Source: Mesorhizobium sp. WSM4904
GTDB lineage: Bacteria; Pseudomonadota; Alphaproteobacteria; Rhizobiales; Rhizobiaceae
Direction of reading: 5' to 3'
DNA length: 64,000 nucleotides
NCBI RefSeq assembly: GCF_029674545.1
Contig: NZ_CP121354.1
Location: 2,737,001-2,801,000, forward strand
The notes under the pieces: generated by a model
Seen by the model: the letters and a program-made list of their open reading frames with translations, nothing else
What the model was told of the DNA's origin: nothing
Database searches by the model: none
Shown: in pieces, positions 26,199-34,606 of the stretch
How the letters are laid out: every line of letters begins with the position of its first letter
Position numbering within the stretch: position 1 is the first letter of the stretch
Program-made: the position numbers and the translations under genes

Positions 26199-27455
26199 TC
26201 AGTTGAACCACAGCGCGAAAGTCAGGAAGCCGGCGCCGCCGAACTCGCGCTGGATCTGGTCGAAATCGTCGCTGGCGAGGATCTTTCCGCTTTCGAGATA
26301 AGGCGCGATCGCCGGGCCGGTGATCGACAGCACGAGGTCGAAGGGTTTCGGCTCGTCGAAGAAGCGCTTCATGTTGATGCCCTTGCCGGTGATGCGGAAA
26401 TGCGGCAGCAGCACGCGGCCCTCGAGAAGGTCCTCGGCCATGGTCAAAGTGGCGAGCCAGGCCGTTACCTGCTGCTCGCCAACCTCGAGGCCGGTGAGCG
26501 GATTGACACCCTTCTGCTGCGGCCCTGGCAGCCATTCGCGGTCGTTGTCGCTTTCGGCGAGGATCGCTTTCCAATCTTCGCGCGACAGCCGGATCATTTC
26601 CAGCAGGTGTCGGCGCGCCGCTTGCCGACGCTCCGGCTCGATCACCGGCCAGTTGACGAGATGCACCAGCGAGATGAAGTCGGCGAAGCGCCATTCCGAG
26701 GCGAAGATGTTGCCGCTCATGCCGCCGTCCGGCGGCACCAGCGCATCCTGCAACGGCAATTTTGCGCGCGGGAACAGCATGTGGAAGGAACCACCGAACA
26801 TGGTCCTGAAATCATGCGCCAGCCAGAAATCGGCCTGGGCCATCAGGAATTCGGCGTAGCCCTGCAGCCAATAGCCGTCGGCGCGATCGAAGCGGAAGGC
26901 GAGCGAAGGAGCGGTATCGTTCGGGTCTACACTGCCGCGTGAGAGCGAGGCCATGATCGCGGCGATGCTTTCGTCGGGCGCTATGTTGCCGTCTTCGTTA
27001 AGGTCGATGCCAGCATGGGTGAGGTCGACCACCATGCCGATGTCAGCGCTGGCCGGCACGGAGCCGAGCATGGCGGCGGATTTCTCCAGCCGGTCGCGAA
27101 AGGCGACCAGGATGGCGCGGAATTCTTCGTAGGTCAGCGGCTCGGGATTGGGATTGTCCGGCACGGGCAGTCGCATCAGCGGCAGCATGAAGGACTGCGG
27201 GCTCTCGAAACCGTGGCGATGCAGCCCGCTGGCGAGGATCTCCAGGGCGGTGAAGAACTCGCCGGCGCCGGCGGCATAGGCCGATGCCGGATCCTTGGCC
27301 GCCGCTTCTTCCAAGGTCGACAGTGCCGTGTTCCGGTCAGCCACGCTCTTCGCCTCGAACATGACCTTTGCCGCCTCGGGCAGCTCCGCCCAGGCGGACG
27401 ACACCGGCAGGCATGCAAACAAGGCGGCTGCAAAGATCGCTGAACGCATCGTCAT
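26199..27455 (-). CDS. Secreted protein of unknown function, EF-hand-like segment
   Basis: The 418-residue product starts with a signal peptide (MTMRSAIFAAALFACLPVSSAWA) and should be periplasmic. It is mostly helical with conserved-looking stretches such as GASEFFTALEIL-like AGAGEFFTALEIL, SFHMLFPRAKLPLQDALVPP and EWRFADFISLVHLVNWP. Around residue 160, DLNEDGNIAPDES resembles a calcium-binding EF-hand loop. I do not recognise the family. The ATG at 27455 has GGAGGGCA just upstream. It lies between uvrB and a divergent CapA-like gene, with no clear partner. Confidence 0.8.
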   Translation of the reverse strand: MTMRSAIFAAALFACLPVSSAWAELPEAAKVMFEAKSVADRNTALSTLEEAAAKDPASAYAAGAGEFFTALEILASGLHRHGFESPQSFMLPLMRLPVPDNPNPEPLTYEEFRAILVAFRDRLEKSAAMLGSVPASADIGMVVDLTHAGIDLNEDGNIAPDESIAAIMASLSRGSVDPNDTAPSLAFRFDRADGYWLQGYAEFLMAQADFWLAHDFRTMFGGSFHMLFPRAKLPLQDALVPPDGGMSGNIFASEWRFADFISLVHLVNWPVIEPERRQAARRHLLEMIRLSREDWKAILAESDNDREWLPGPQQKGVNPLTGLEVGEQQVTAWLATLTMAEDLLEGRVLLPHFRITGKGINMKRFFDEPKPFDLVLSITGPAIAPYLESGKILASDDFDQIQREFGGAGFLTFALWFN

Positions 27456-27600
27456 TGCCCTCCATTGCGTCAGTTCGCGAGCATACACGCATTTAGCCCA
27501 AGGCGTCCTCCAGCCCGCACCGGTCGGCATGCTGCGGCTTCGTGGACGGCTTCAACCGGCTCGCGCGACAGTCTACACAGGGCTGACAAAGGGGCATCGC

Positions 27601-28641
27601 GTGTCAAACTATCCGCTCTCCTACAAACTGTCTTGGCTGCCGCGTTTCCTGAAACCGTCGCTCGGCGGTGACAGGAACGGTTTCGCGTCGACGGCTGCGA
27701 CGCTGATCGATCCGCCCCCGGCGCAGACGGTGCGGCTTGCCTTCATCGGCGACATTTCGGCGGTCGCCAATCGCGCGGTGCCCGAATGCGATCCCGCGGT
27801 TGTGGCGCTGCTCGCTTCCGCCGATCTCGTGGTCGGCAATTGCGAAAGTCCGATCGTCGAGCGGCCGACCGCGGTGGTGGGCACGCGGCTCGGCACGCAT
27901 CATGCGATGACCGAGCGCTTCCTGGCCGAAGCGCTGGCGGCAACCGGGATTGCCCGCGAAAAGCTCGTGCTGTCGCTCGCCAACAATCATATGCTCGACC
28001 AGGGTGTTCCCGGCTTCGAGGCGACGGTCGCGGCGCTTGGGCGGCTCGGCATTCGCACCATCGGCACCACTGTCGGCGGATCGGTCCAGCGCCATGCCGC
28101 CGGACCGCTGACGATCGGCTTCGCCGCTTTCACGCTTTGGCGCAATGCCGACGAGGCCCAATTCCGGACGCGGGTTTCGATGGCGAGCGATCCGGTCGAA
28201 TGGCCGCGCGAGACGGGCGCAGGCATCGATCTCTTATGCGCCGTGCCGCATTGGGATTGGGAATTCCGGCACTTTCCGAGACCGGCGACGCGGGCGCTGG
28301 CGCGGCGACTGGCGGGCCATGGCGTGCGGCTGATCGCCGGCCACCACGCCCATGTCGTGCAGCCGGTCGAGCGCATCGGCGACAGCGTCGTTGCCTACGG
28401 CCTCGGCGATTTCCTCGGCACGGCCTTTGTCAGGCAGCCGTGGCCCGGGCGCATCGGCTCGATCCTCGTCGTCGATGTAAGCACTGAAGCCGCCACACGC
28501 GGCGCGATTGCCGCCTATGAACTGCGCCCCTTCATGCGGCTGCGCAGGGGGCGCCACGAGCGGCTGGTGCCGGTGGAGGCGCTGGAGGGATCATTGAAGC
28601 GGCGGGTTGCGGAACGCCTGAGCGCGATCTTTTCCGGCTGA
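27601..28641 (+). CDS. CapA-like protein (poly-gamma-glutamate synthesis type)
   Basis: The 346 residues match the metallophosphatase-like CapA fold: FIGDISAVANRAVP near the start, VVGNCESPIVER, LSLANNHMLDQG, then HWDWEFRHFPRPATRALAR, IAGHHAHVVQPVER and VVAYGLGDFLGTAF. CapA of Bacillus anchors or exports poly-gamma-glutamate; in other bacteria these proteins sit in exopolysaccharide or unknown contexts. No capB or capC gene is near, so the role is open. The GTG at 27601 has AAAGGGG upstream; no signal peptide is seen. Confidence 0.88.
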   Translation: MSNYPLSYKLSWLPRFLKPSLGGDRNGFASTAATLIDPPPAQTVRLAFIGDISAVANRAVPECDPAVVALLASADLVVGNCESPIVERPTAVVGTRLGTHHAMTERFLAEALAATGIAREKLVLSLANNHMLDQGVPGFEATVAALGRLGIRTIGTTVGGSVQRHAAGPLTIGFAAFTLWRNADEAQFRTRVSMASDPVEWPRETGAGIDLLCAVPHWDWEFRHFPRPATRALARRLAGHGVRLIAGHHAHVVQPVERIGDSVVAYGLGDFLGTAFVRQPWPGRIGSILVVDVSTEAATRGAIAAYELRPFMRLRRGRHERLVPVEALEGSLKRRVAERLSAIFSG

Positions 28642-28712
28642 CCAACCGACTGTTGACCGATCCGCTTGCGGGGAACCCGCCGTAAAGGCGACCGTCGTGC
28701 GATACATACCGC

Positions 28713-29207
28713 TCAGCAATCGAAGCCGTATTGGGTGCGCATGTAGTCCGCTTCTTCCTTCGACATTTTCTTGAACATCACGCAGACGGTGAAGCTGCCG
28801 ACCTGATGGCCGTCCCTGGTGTATCCCCAGTCGGAAATATCGTCCCTGCTGAATTCGATGTTCTGGCCGAAGACGACATTGTGAACAAGCTCCGGCTCGT
28901 TCGCCAATATGCCGACAAAGCCGGTGGCGGTCCGCTTGAAGGGGATGACCCAGAAATGCTCCGTCACATTTCCGTCCACGACCATGACCTTCAGCTTGAA
29001 CTTGTCGGTTCCCGGCGGCGGCGCGTCCGACAAAGCCAGGAAGTCATCCAGGCTGGATCGCGCCTTGGCAATCGCCGCCGCCATTTCGGCATCGTCCGGG
29101 GCGACCATCACCGTCTTGTCGTCACCCTGATTGGCGTCTTGCGCTCGAACCTGCAAAGGGATGAGCATTAGCAGCAGGCAAAGCGCGGCGCGAACGGCAA
29201 CGGTCAT
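28713..29207 (-). CDS. YegJ/DUF2314-family secreted protein
   Basis: The 164 residues carry a signal peptide (MTVAVRAALCLLLMLIPLQVRAQ) and a DUF2314 domain with FKLKVMVVDGNVTEHFWVIP, FVGILANEPELVHNV and a final MRTQYGFDC. The family fold binds no known ligand and has no assigned role; members are often found in secreted form in proteobacteria. It stands alone on the minus strand and is divergent from the next gene. Confidence 0.85.
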   Translation of the reverse strand: MTVAVRAALCLLLMLIPLQVRAQDANQGDDKTVMVAPDDAEMAAAIAKARSSLDDFLALSDAPPPGTDKFKLKVMVVDGNVTEHFWVIPFKRTATGFVGILANEPELVHNVVFGQNIEFSRDDISDWGYTRDGHQVGSFTVCVMFKKMSKEEADYMRTQYGFDC

Positions 29208-29427
29208 TGAAGTCCCCCAACTCCAGATAGGAAATCATCTTCCCGCATCGCGTCGACATTATCAATCAGGCGCCGTTGCGACGCGCCAAGCGGCGGACCT
29301 CATCGGCAGCATTGCGACGATCCCTATGGTTTTTGCGGAATGGTCGGTCTATCCGTCACGAGCGGATGGTAAGGGAGCTCTCCGTCGTCATAGCGTCGAA
29401 AGCGTCGAACGCCGGAGAGGACAGGAT

Positions 29428-30054
29428 ATGCGAATGAGATCTGCCGCTGCGGCGTTCGCCATGATCTTGCTTTGCGTTGGCGTGGCCGACGCGAAAGACC
29501 TGAAAGCCTTCAAGCTGACGATCGACGGCGTGACGGTCGACATCGATCCGGGCGAGGACGCGAATGTGAGCCTGCCGGGCGGCAAGACGGCCAAGGTCAG
29601 GCTCGACCGCAACGACTTCGCCACCTTTTCCGGCGGCACTTTTTCCTTCGTTCATCCGAGCAACATCTCCGTCACCAAGACAGATCTCGGCGACAGCATC
29701 ACCCAGTACCTGGCCGCTTCGGCCCTCGGCACCATCGTCGTCGTGCAGGAATACGGCAAGATCAACCCGGTGCCGCTCAATCAGCTGATGCTGCAGGAGA
29801 TGACGAAGGAATCGGTGCAGGCGGGCGGAACGCTGACGCAGCAGCCGACGACCCGCAAGCTCGCCGACGGCAAGCAACTGACCGGCATCAAGGCTACCGT
29901 GAAGACACGAACCGACAAGGCGGATTTCGAGATCGTCGGCCTCGGCCTCGCCGATCAGGGGTTGCTGTTCATCACGCGTATCGGCGATCAGGATGCGGCA
30001 ACCGAGCAGCCGATGATCGACAAGTTCTGGCAGACCCTGAAGGTGAAATTTTAG
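29428..30054 (+). CDS. Secreted protein of unknown function
   Basis: A 208-residue protein with a signal peptide (MRMRSAAAAFAMILLCVGVADA) and a mostly beta-rich body. It begins DLKAFKLTIDGVTVDIDPGE and has LGDSITQYLAASALGTIVVV and LITRIGDQDAATEQ-like FITRIGDQDAATE near the end. I know no family. GGAGAGGACAGG precedes the ATG. The TAG stop is the first triplet of a palindromic repeat. Confidence 0.78.
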   Translation: MRMRSAAAAFAMILLCVGVADAKDLKAFKLTIDGVTVDIDPGEDANVSLPGGKTAKVRLDRNDFATFSGGTFSFVHPSNISVTKTDLGDSITQYLAASALGTIVVVQEYGKINPVPLNQLMLQEMTKESVQAGGTLTQQPTTRKLADGKQLTGIKATVKTRTDKADFEIVGLGLADQGLLFITRIGDQDAATEQPMIDKFWQTLKVKF

Positions 30055-30098
30055 AGCAATTCCAGGAAAGGCTCCAGCGGTTTTCCGTCCTGGGTTGC
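30053..30098 (+). repeat. Rhizobial palindromic repeat starting at a stop codon (copy 2)
   Basis: AGAGCAATTCCAGGAAAG and GGTTTTCCGTCC...GGTTGC form the imperfect arms. Its leading T(AG) at 30052-30054 is the stop codon of the preceding gene. Confidence 0.7.
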
Positions 30099-30109
30099 CG
30101 AAGCAAATA

Positions 30110-30631
30110 TTACAGCCCGCTCGGCACCAATCCCGTCAGCCAGTTCGCCGACCGCTTCGCCATGTCGACGGTCGCGGTCGCCGCGCGGCTGAGATCGGTC
30201 TTGACCACGGCATAACCGGCCTTGGTGCGGTAGAGCACGGCGCTGCCGCCGTCGACCGCGGTTTCGAAGGCGACCGGCCGCGCGGCTTCCGTCTCGCTGG
30301 CCGTCACCGTCGCGCCGACCGGAACGCTCGGGCGATGGCTGAGCTCGGGCGGCAAGGGGGCGACAGTTCCCACGACGCGGTTCGTCGGCTTCAGTTCGGG
30401 CCCCGATGCCTTCGCCGCGAGCTCCGCGGTCGATGCCGAAACCTTGACGCGGCAGATACCTGACACCAGCGGATAGTTGAAGTTGCGCTGATGCAGCATC
30501 TGGCTCTTCATCGCCGCCTCGCATTCGGCGATCGTCGCCCATTTGGCGGGCGTCTCGCCGATATATTCGCAGAGCTTGGCGTCGCAGTCGCAGCCGACGA
30601 TGGTCATGGCGATAAGGGCGGTCTTGATCAC
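30110..30631 (-). CDS. Conserved-type protein of unknown function with Cys-rich start
   Basis: The 173-residue product starts MIKTALIAMTIVGCDCDAKL, a hydrophobic run with a Cys cluster (CDC...C), followed by KWATIAECEAAMKSQMLHQR and a Pro-rich middle. The start is hydrophobic like a signal or anchor, but I cannot define a cleavage site. A GTG at 30631 has AAGGGAC upstream and is preferred; an ATG at 30607 is possible. It is convergent with the gene at 29428. Confidence 0.7.
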   Translation of the reverse strand: MIKTALIAMTIVGCDCDAKLCEYIGETPAKWATIAECEAAMKSQMLHQRNFNYPLVSGICRVKVSASTAELAAKASGPELKPTNRVVGTVAPLPPELSHRPSVPVGATVTASETEAARPVAFETAVDGGSAVLYRTKAGYAVVKTDLSRAATATVDMAKRSANWLTGLVPSGL

Positions 30632-31461
30632 GGTCTTGTCCCTTGAATTCGTTCCCTGGCCGATCAATCGCCGGGGAACAAGGCGGGATTTGGCCGCGAT
30701 TGTGAATTGTGCGTGTCGGCGCGTTGCGGAAGATTGCTTGGCCTTCGACTGTGGCGCGAGAGCATCAGTCGTGGGCGCCAGCGGAATGCAAGCCGCGGCG
30801 AAAAGGCAGCCCCAAAAGACAGTCGGCGCTGGGATTTCTCCCAGCGCCTCCCTGTCAGATCAGGAACCAGTCGCGGCAGCAACTTCCGTAAGGTCGTCGC
30901 GCCAGGCCGGCCTTGATTTTGACGGTCCTGCCAGTCGCCACCCGAGGGGCAGCGCCCGTTCCAGACCACGCCGATCTCCACCCTTGCGGGCTTCACCCAG
31001 CGCGCCATCGAAGGTTTCACCCGCCTTCATGGCAGCATCGGTCCGCCGTCGGCGTTCGCACGCTTTCCGCGGCCCCGCCGACATCCATCCCTCCAGCAGG
31101 CGAAACCTGCTCTCGTTCCGGGCCGTACGGGCCTCAGGAAATCCGCCTTGCGCTTTTGCCTTTCGGCTGGGGCGTTCGGTAGCCGCCTGAGATGGGTTCA
31201 ATGTACGCCGGGTAAGGGGTTCGCGGAATGCCCTCGGACCTGTGGATAGCGGGATTATCGGGGACCGACGCAACAAGTCTCGGAATTCACGGCCCAAACT
31301 CCTTAGACAGCCTGCCCCCCCCGGTATTTCTGGGGCCTTTTGGACGATGAGCCTTGCCCTGCCCACCGCCCCGAGTTTCAATGCCGGCAAAGGACTACGG
31401 GCGGCTGCGGCGGCCAGAAGCCGCCTTGCGCTCTCAGGTCATAGCCTTGGGGGAGGTCAGG
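30632..31461. other. 830-base region without a convincing gene
   Basis: Open frames here have atypical codon use and no recognisable protein features; the longest is 176 codons on the minus strand (30860-31390). A perfect 10-base stem with a TTTC loop (30825-30848) follows on the minus strand, with TCTTTT shortly after, and lies 12 bases beyond that frame's stop. I found no signature of RNase P RNA, tmRNA, SRP RNA or a common riboswitch. A minus-strand RNA or degenerate gene is possible. Confidence 0.4.
30825..30848 (-). terminator. Terminator-like hairpin on the minus strand
   Basis: GGCGCTGGGA (30825-30834) pairs perfectly with TCCCAGCGCC (30839-30848). On the minus strand it is followed by GACTGTCTTTTGG, so the T-run is short and some bases away. 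Confidence 0.4.
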
Positions 31462-32400
31462 TTGAAGGTCGGGGTGGTTCTCAATCCAATCGCTGGAGGC
31501 GGCAGGCTCAAGCGTCATTGGCCCGAGGTTGCCGCATCGCTCAAGAAGCATTTCGGTGATTTCGATCTGCGCGAGACGCAGACCAGCGGCGATGCCGAGC
31601 GGCTGGCGATCGACCTGGCGGTCGACGGCTGCGAGCTGGTGATTGCCGCCGGCGGTGACGGCACGGCGAGCGAGGTGGCTGACGGGCTGCTGCAGGCGGA
31701 GCGTGAGACCGGCCGGGCGAGCGAGCTCGGGCTCCTGCCTTGCGGCACGGGTATCGATTTCGCACGCGGATTGGGACTGTCGGATGAAATCGAGCCGGCG
31801 CTGGCGCGATTGGCCGGTGCAAGTCCGCGCAGGGTCGATGCCGGGCGTATCTGCTACATCGACGACCACGGCGCGCTGGCCAGCCGCCACTTCATCAACA
31901 TCGCCAGCCTCGGCCTTTCAGGCGCCACGGACCGCGCGGTCAATTCCGACAAGCGCAAGGGCCAGGTTTCGGTCAAGGCACTGTTCTTCTGGCGAACGGT
32001 GCTGGAATTCCTCCGCTATCGCTTCCAGGACGTCAGGATCACCATAGACGACGGCGAGCCGACCGAGGCGCGCATGGCGCTGGTGGCGGTCGCCAATGGG
32101 AAATTCTTCGGCGGCGGCATGATGATCGCGCCCTACGCCGAACTCTCCGACGGTCAGTTCGACATCGTCATCGTGCGGTCGGCGAACAAGCTCGGGCTGA
32201 TCCGGGACATCCGGCTGCTCTATGGCGGGCGTCACCGCAACCACCCCGCGATTACCATGTTGCGCGGCCGCAAGGTGCTGGTCGAGCCGTTGGGCGATGT
32301 GGAGACGAACGGGGCGCTGGTCGACATAGACGGCGAGTCGCCGGGCCGTATCCCCGCGACTTTCGAGATCCTGCCCGGCGCGTTGACGCTGAGATGTTGA
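31462..32400 (+). CDS. YegS/DagK-family lipid kinase
   Basis: The 312-residue protein has the diacylglycerol kinase catalytic domain: VGVVLNPIAGGG at the start, the nucleotide-binding AAGGDGTASEVADGL and LLPCGTGIDFARGL, then KFFGGGMMIAPYAELSDGQF typical of YegS-like lipid kinases. It should phosphorylate diacylglycerol, ceramide or a related lipid at the membrane. The TTG at 31462 has GGGAGGTCAGG just upstream and gives the normal start; the frame stays open to 31354 without family character. Confidence 0.9.
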   Translation: MKVGVVLNPIAGGGRLKRHWPEVAASLKKHFGDFDLRETQTSGDAERLAIDLAVDGCELVIAAGGDGTASEVADGLLQAERETGRASELGLLPCGTGIDFARGLGLSDEIEPALARLAGASPRRVDAGRICYIDDHGALASRHFINIASLGLSGATDRAVNSDKRKGQVSVKALFFWRTVLEFLRYRFQDVRITIDDGEPTEARMALVAVANGKFFGGGMMIAPYAELSDGQFDIVIVRSANKLGLIRDIRLLYGGRHRNHPAITMLRGRKVLVEPLGDVETNGALVDIDGESPGRIPATFEILPGALTLRC

Positions 32401-32471
32401 ATCAATCACCTCAGTGGTTGATTCCGCAACTGCTGTTAGGCGATTGAAATAGCTGGCTAAAATTTTGCCGG

Positions 32472-33395
32472 TTAGATTTCAAGCTTCGCTGGGAAGCCCG
32501 GCGCACGGAGTTCCGCTCCAACAGCATCCTCGAGCAGCTTGACGATCCGCGTCGACCAGGCGCCGCCGCCATAGGCTTCCTTGCCTTGCTCGAAAATCGC
32601 GTTCACGCGCGACGCCAAGTCGAGCGGCACGCCGAAATCCCTGCCCATGGCAAGCGCGAAGCCGAGGTCCTTCAGCGCCAGGTCCATGGTGAAGCCGATG
32701 TCGTAGGAGCCGTTCAGCACCAGCTGGCTTTCGGTCTCGTGCACGAAGCTGTTGCCGGAGGAGGCAGCGATGGCGTGGTAGGCTTGGGCGAGGTCGAGCC
32801 CGCCTTGCTTCGCCAGCATCAGCGCCTCGCCGGCGGCGACCAGATGGATGAAGGCCAGCATGTTGGTGATCACCTTGATCACCGCCGCCGAGCCAACCGG
32901 GCCCATAAGAAAGGACTTGGCGCACATCGCCTCGATCGCCGGCCGGTGCCGCTCGTAGAGCGCGGCATCGCCGCCGACCAGCGCGGTGATCTTTCCTGCC
33001 GCCGCCAGATGCACGCCGCCTGTGACCGGACATTCCAGCGCCTCAATGCCCCTCGCAGCGGCCAGCGCCGACAGGCGCAGGATCTCGTCGCGCCCATTGG
33101 TCGACATCTCGATCCAGGTGCCGCCGGTCGGCAGGCCGTCCAGCAGCCCGTCAGGGCCGGTCAGCACCGCTTCGCTCACGTTCGGCGAGGGTAGGCAGGT
33201 GATCGCGTTGCCGGCTCGCGCGGCCGCCTCCGCAGGATTTGTTGCAGATGTTGCCCCGAGCGCGATGAGGCGCTCGATCGCCGCCGGGTCACGATCGAAG
33301 ACGGTGACGGCAAAGCCGTTGCGCAGCAGGCTGGCGGCAAGGTTGCCGCCGAGATGGCCAAGGCCGATGAAGGCGTAGGCGAGGCGCGTGCTCAC
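32472..33395 (-). CDS. NAD(P)-dependent beta-hydroxyacid dehydrogenase (HIBADH family)
   Basis: A 307-residue member of the 3-hydroxyisobutyrate/tartronate-semialdehyde reductase family: Rossmann motif AFIGLGHLGGNLAASLLRNG, substrate-binding CPVTGGVHLAAAGKITALVGG and the catalytic Lys region VIKVITNMLAFIH. The GTG start overlaps the TGA of the enolase-superfamily gene (GTGA), so it is the third, translationally coupled gene of the operon. The substrate is probably a hydroxyacid formed by the two upstream enzymes, but this is inference. Confidence 0.9.
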   Translation of the reverse strand: MSTRLAYAFIGLGHLGGNLAASLLRNGFAVTVFDRDPAAIERLIALGATSATNPAEAAARAGNAITCLPSPNVSEAVLTGPDGLLDGLPTGGTWIEMSTNGRDEILRLSALAAARGIEALECPVTGGVHLAAAGKITALVGGDAALYERHRPAIEAMCAKSFLMGPVGSAAVIKVITNMLAFIHLVAAGEALMLAKQGGLDLAQAYHAIAASSGNSFVHETESQLVLNGSYDIGFTMDLALKDLGFALAMGRDFGVPLDLASRVNAIFEQGKEAYGGGAWSTRIVKLLEDAVGAELRAPGFPAKLEI

Positions 33396-34606
33396 GGCAT
33401 CAGCGGCGTCTGCATCATCTGCAGATGCAGGTCCTTGCCGCTGTAGGGATGCGCGTCGCAGACCTCCTCGTTGAGCTCGACGCCGAGGCCAGGCTCCTTC
33501 GACGGGATGACGTTGCCGTCTTGCCATTCGATCTTCTTCTTGAGCAGCGTGGCGTGAAAACCGTCCCACTGCTTCAGCGATTCCAGGATGAGGAAGTTGG
33601 GCAGCGTCACCGCAAGCTGGATGTTGGCGGCGCCGACGATCGGCCCGCAATAGCAGTGCGGCGCGACCTGGATGTGATAGGCCTCGGCCATGGCGGCGAT
33701 CTTCTTGGTTTCCAAGATGCCGCCCGAGCGGCCGAGATCCGGCTGCAGAATGGTCGCGGCGCGGTTCTCGATGACGCGGGCGAATTCGAATTTCGTCGTC
33801 AGCCGTTCGCCGGTGGCAATCGGGATCGATGTGCCGCGGGCGACCTGCGCCATCACCTCGGGCATGTCGGGCGGCACCGGCTCCTCGAACCACAGCGGAT
33901 CGTAGGGCTCGATGGCACGCGCGAGCCGCAGCGCGCCCGAGGCGGTGAACTGGCCATGCGTGCCGAACAATATGTCGGCCCTGGTGCCGACCGCCTCGCG
34001 GATCGCCTTGATCATGCTGGCGGAAACGTCGATGTCGAGAAGCCGCGGCTGATGGCCGTCGAAGGCGGTGTAAGGACCGGCCGGGTCGAGCTTGACGGCG
34101 TTGAAACCCTGCTCGACATATTCGAGCGCGCAGGCCGCCGCCATCTCGGGATCGTTGTAGACATTCCTGCCGCTCGGTGCGTCCTCGGAATGGACGCTGC
34201 CGGTGTGCGGATAGAGATAGGTGTAGGAGCGAAGCGTCTCGTGCACCTGACCGCCGAGCAGCTTGTAGACCGGCTTGTTCGCCTCCTTGCCGATGATGTC
34301 CCAGCAGGCCATTTCCAGCGCCGAGAAGCAGCCCATGCCGGAAACGTCCGGGCGCTGGGTGAAGCCGGACGAATAGATACGGCGGAACAGGTTTTCGAGA
34401 TCGTGCGGATCGCGGCCGATCAGGTAGCGCTCGGCCATGTCCTCGATCATTTTTGCCGTGACATGCGCCGAGAAGGTCGCGTTGTAGGCCTCGCCGTAGC
34501 CGACCACGCCGCCGTCTGTGGTGAGCTTGACGAAGATGAAATACTTGCCGCCGATGCCGGGCGGCGGGTTGCCGACAACCCAGGTCTTGACGTCGGTGAC
34601 TTTCAT
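33392..34606 (-). CDS. Enolase-superfamily sugar-acid dehydratase (mandelate racemase group)
   Basis: The 404 residues have the N-terminal capping domain (YGEAYNATFSAHV) and a barrel with KLDPAGPYTAFDGH, ILFGTHGQFTASG, LWFEEPVPPD, IATGERLTTKFEFA and VAPHCYCGPIVG. The pair of His residues in THG and APH match galactonate-dehydratase-like acid-sugar dehydratases. The first metal-ligand position appears to be Gly where Asp is usual (GTHG against DFHG), an eye alignment that should be checked. The start overlaps the GMC stop by four bases. The sugar acid cannot be named from sequence. Confidence 0.9.
   Translation of the reverse strand: MKVTDVKTWVVGNPPPGIGGKYFIFVKLTTDGGVVGYGEAYNATFSAHVTAKMIEDMAERYLIGRDPHDLENLFRRIYSSGFTQRPDVSGMGCFSALEMACWDIIGKEANKPVYKLLGGQVHETLRSYTYLYPHTGSVHSEDAPSGRNVYNDPEMAAACALEYVEQGFNAVKLDPAGPYTAFDGHQPRLLDIDVSASMIKAIREAVGTRADILFGTHGQFTASGALRLARAIEPYDPLWFEEPVPPDMPEVMAQVARGTSIPIATGERLTTKFEFARVIENRAATILQPDLGRSGGILETKKIAAMAEAYHIQVAPHCYCGPIVGAANIQLAVTLPNFLILESLKQWDGFHATLLKKKIEWQDGNVIPSKEPGLGVELNEEVCDAHPYSGKDLHLQMMQTPLMP

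Noticed and set aside
23552..26206. An 884-codon plus-strand frame opposite uvrB
   Set aside because: It is the complement of a well-supported uvrB gene and has no protein-family features.
30632..31461. RNase P RNA, tmRNA, SRP RNA or riboswitch in the 830-base gap
   Set aside because: I looked for GAGGAAAGTCC, tag-peptide codons, the SRP tetraloop region and cobalamin/TPP/FMN boxes on both strands and saw none.
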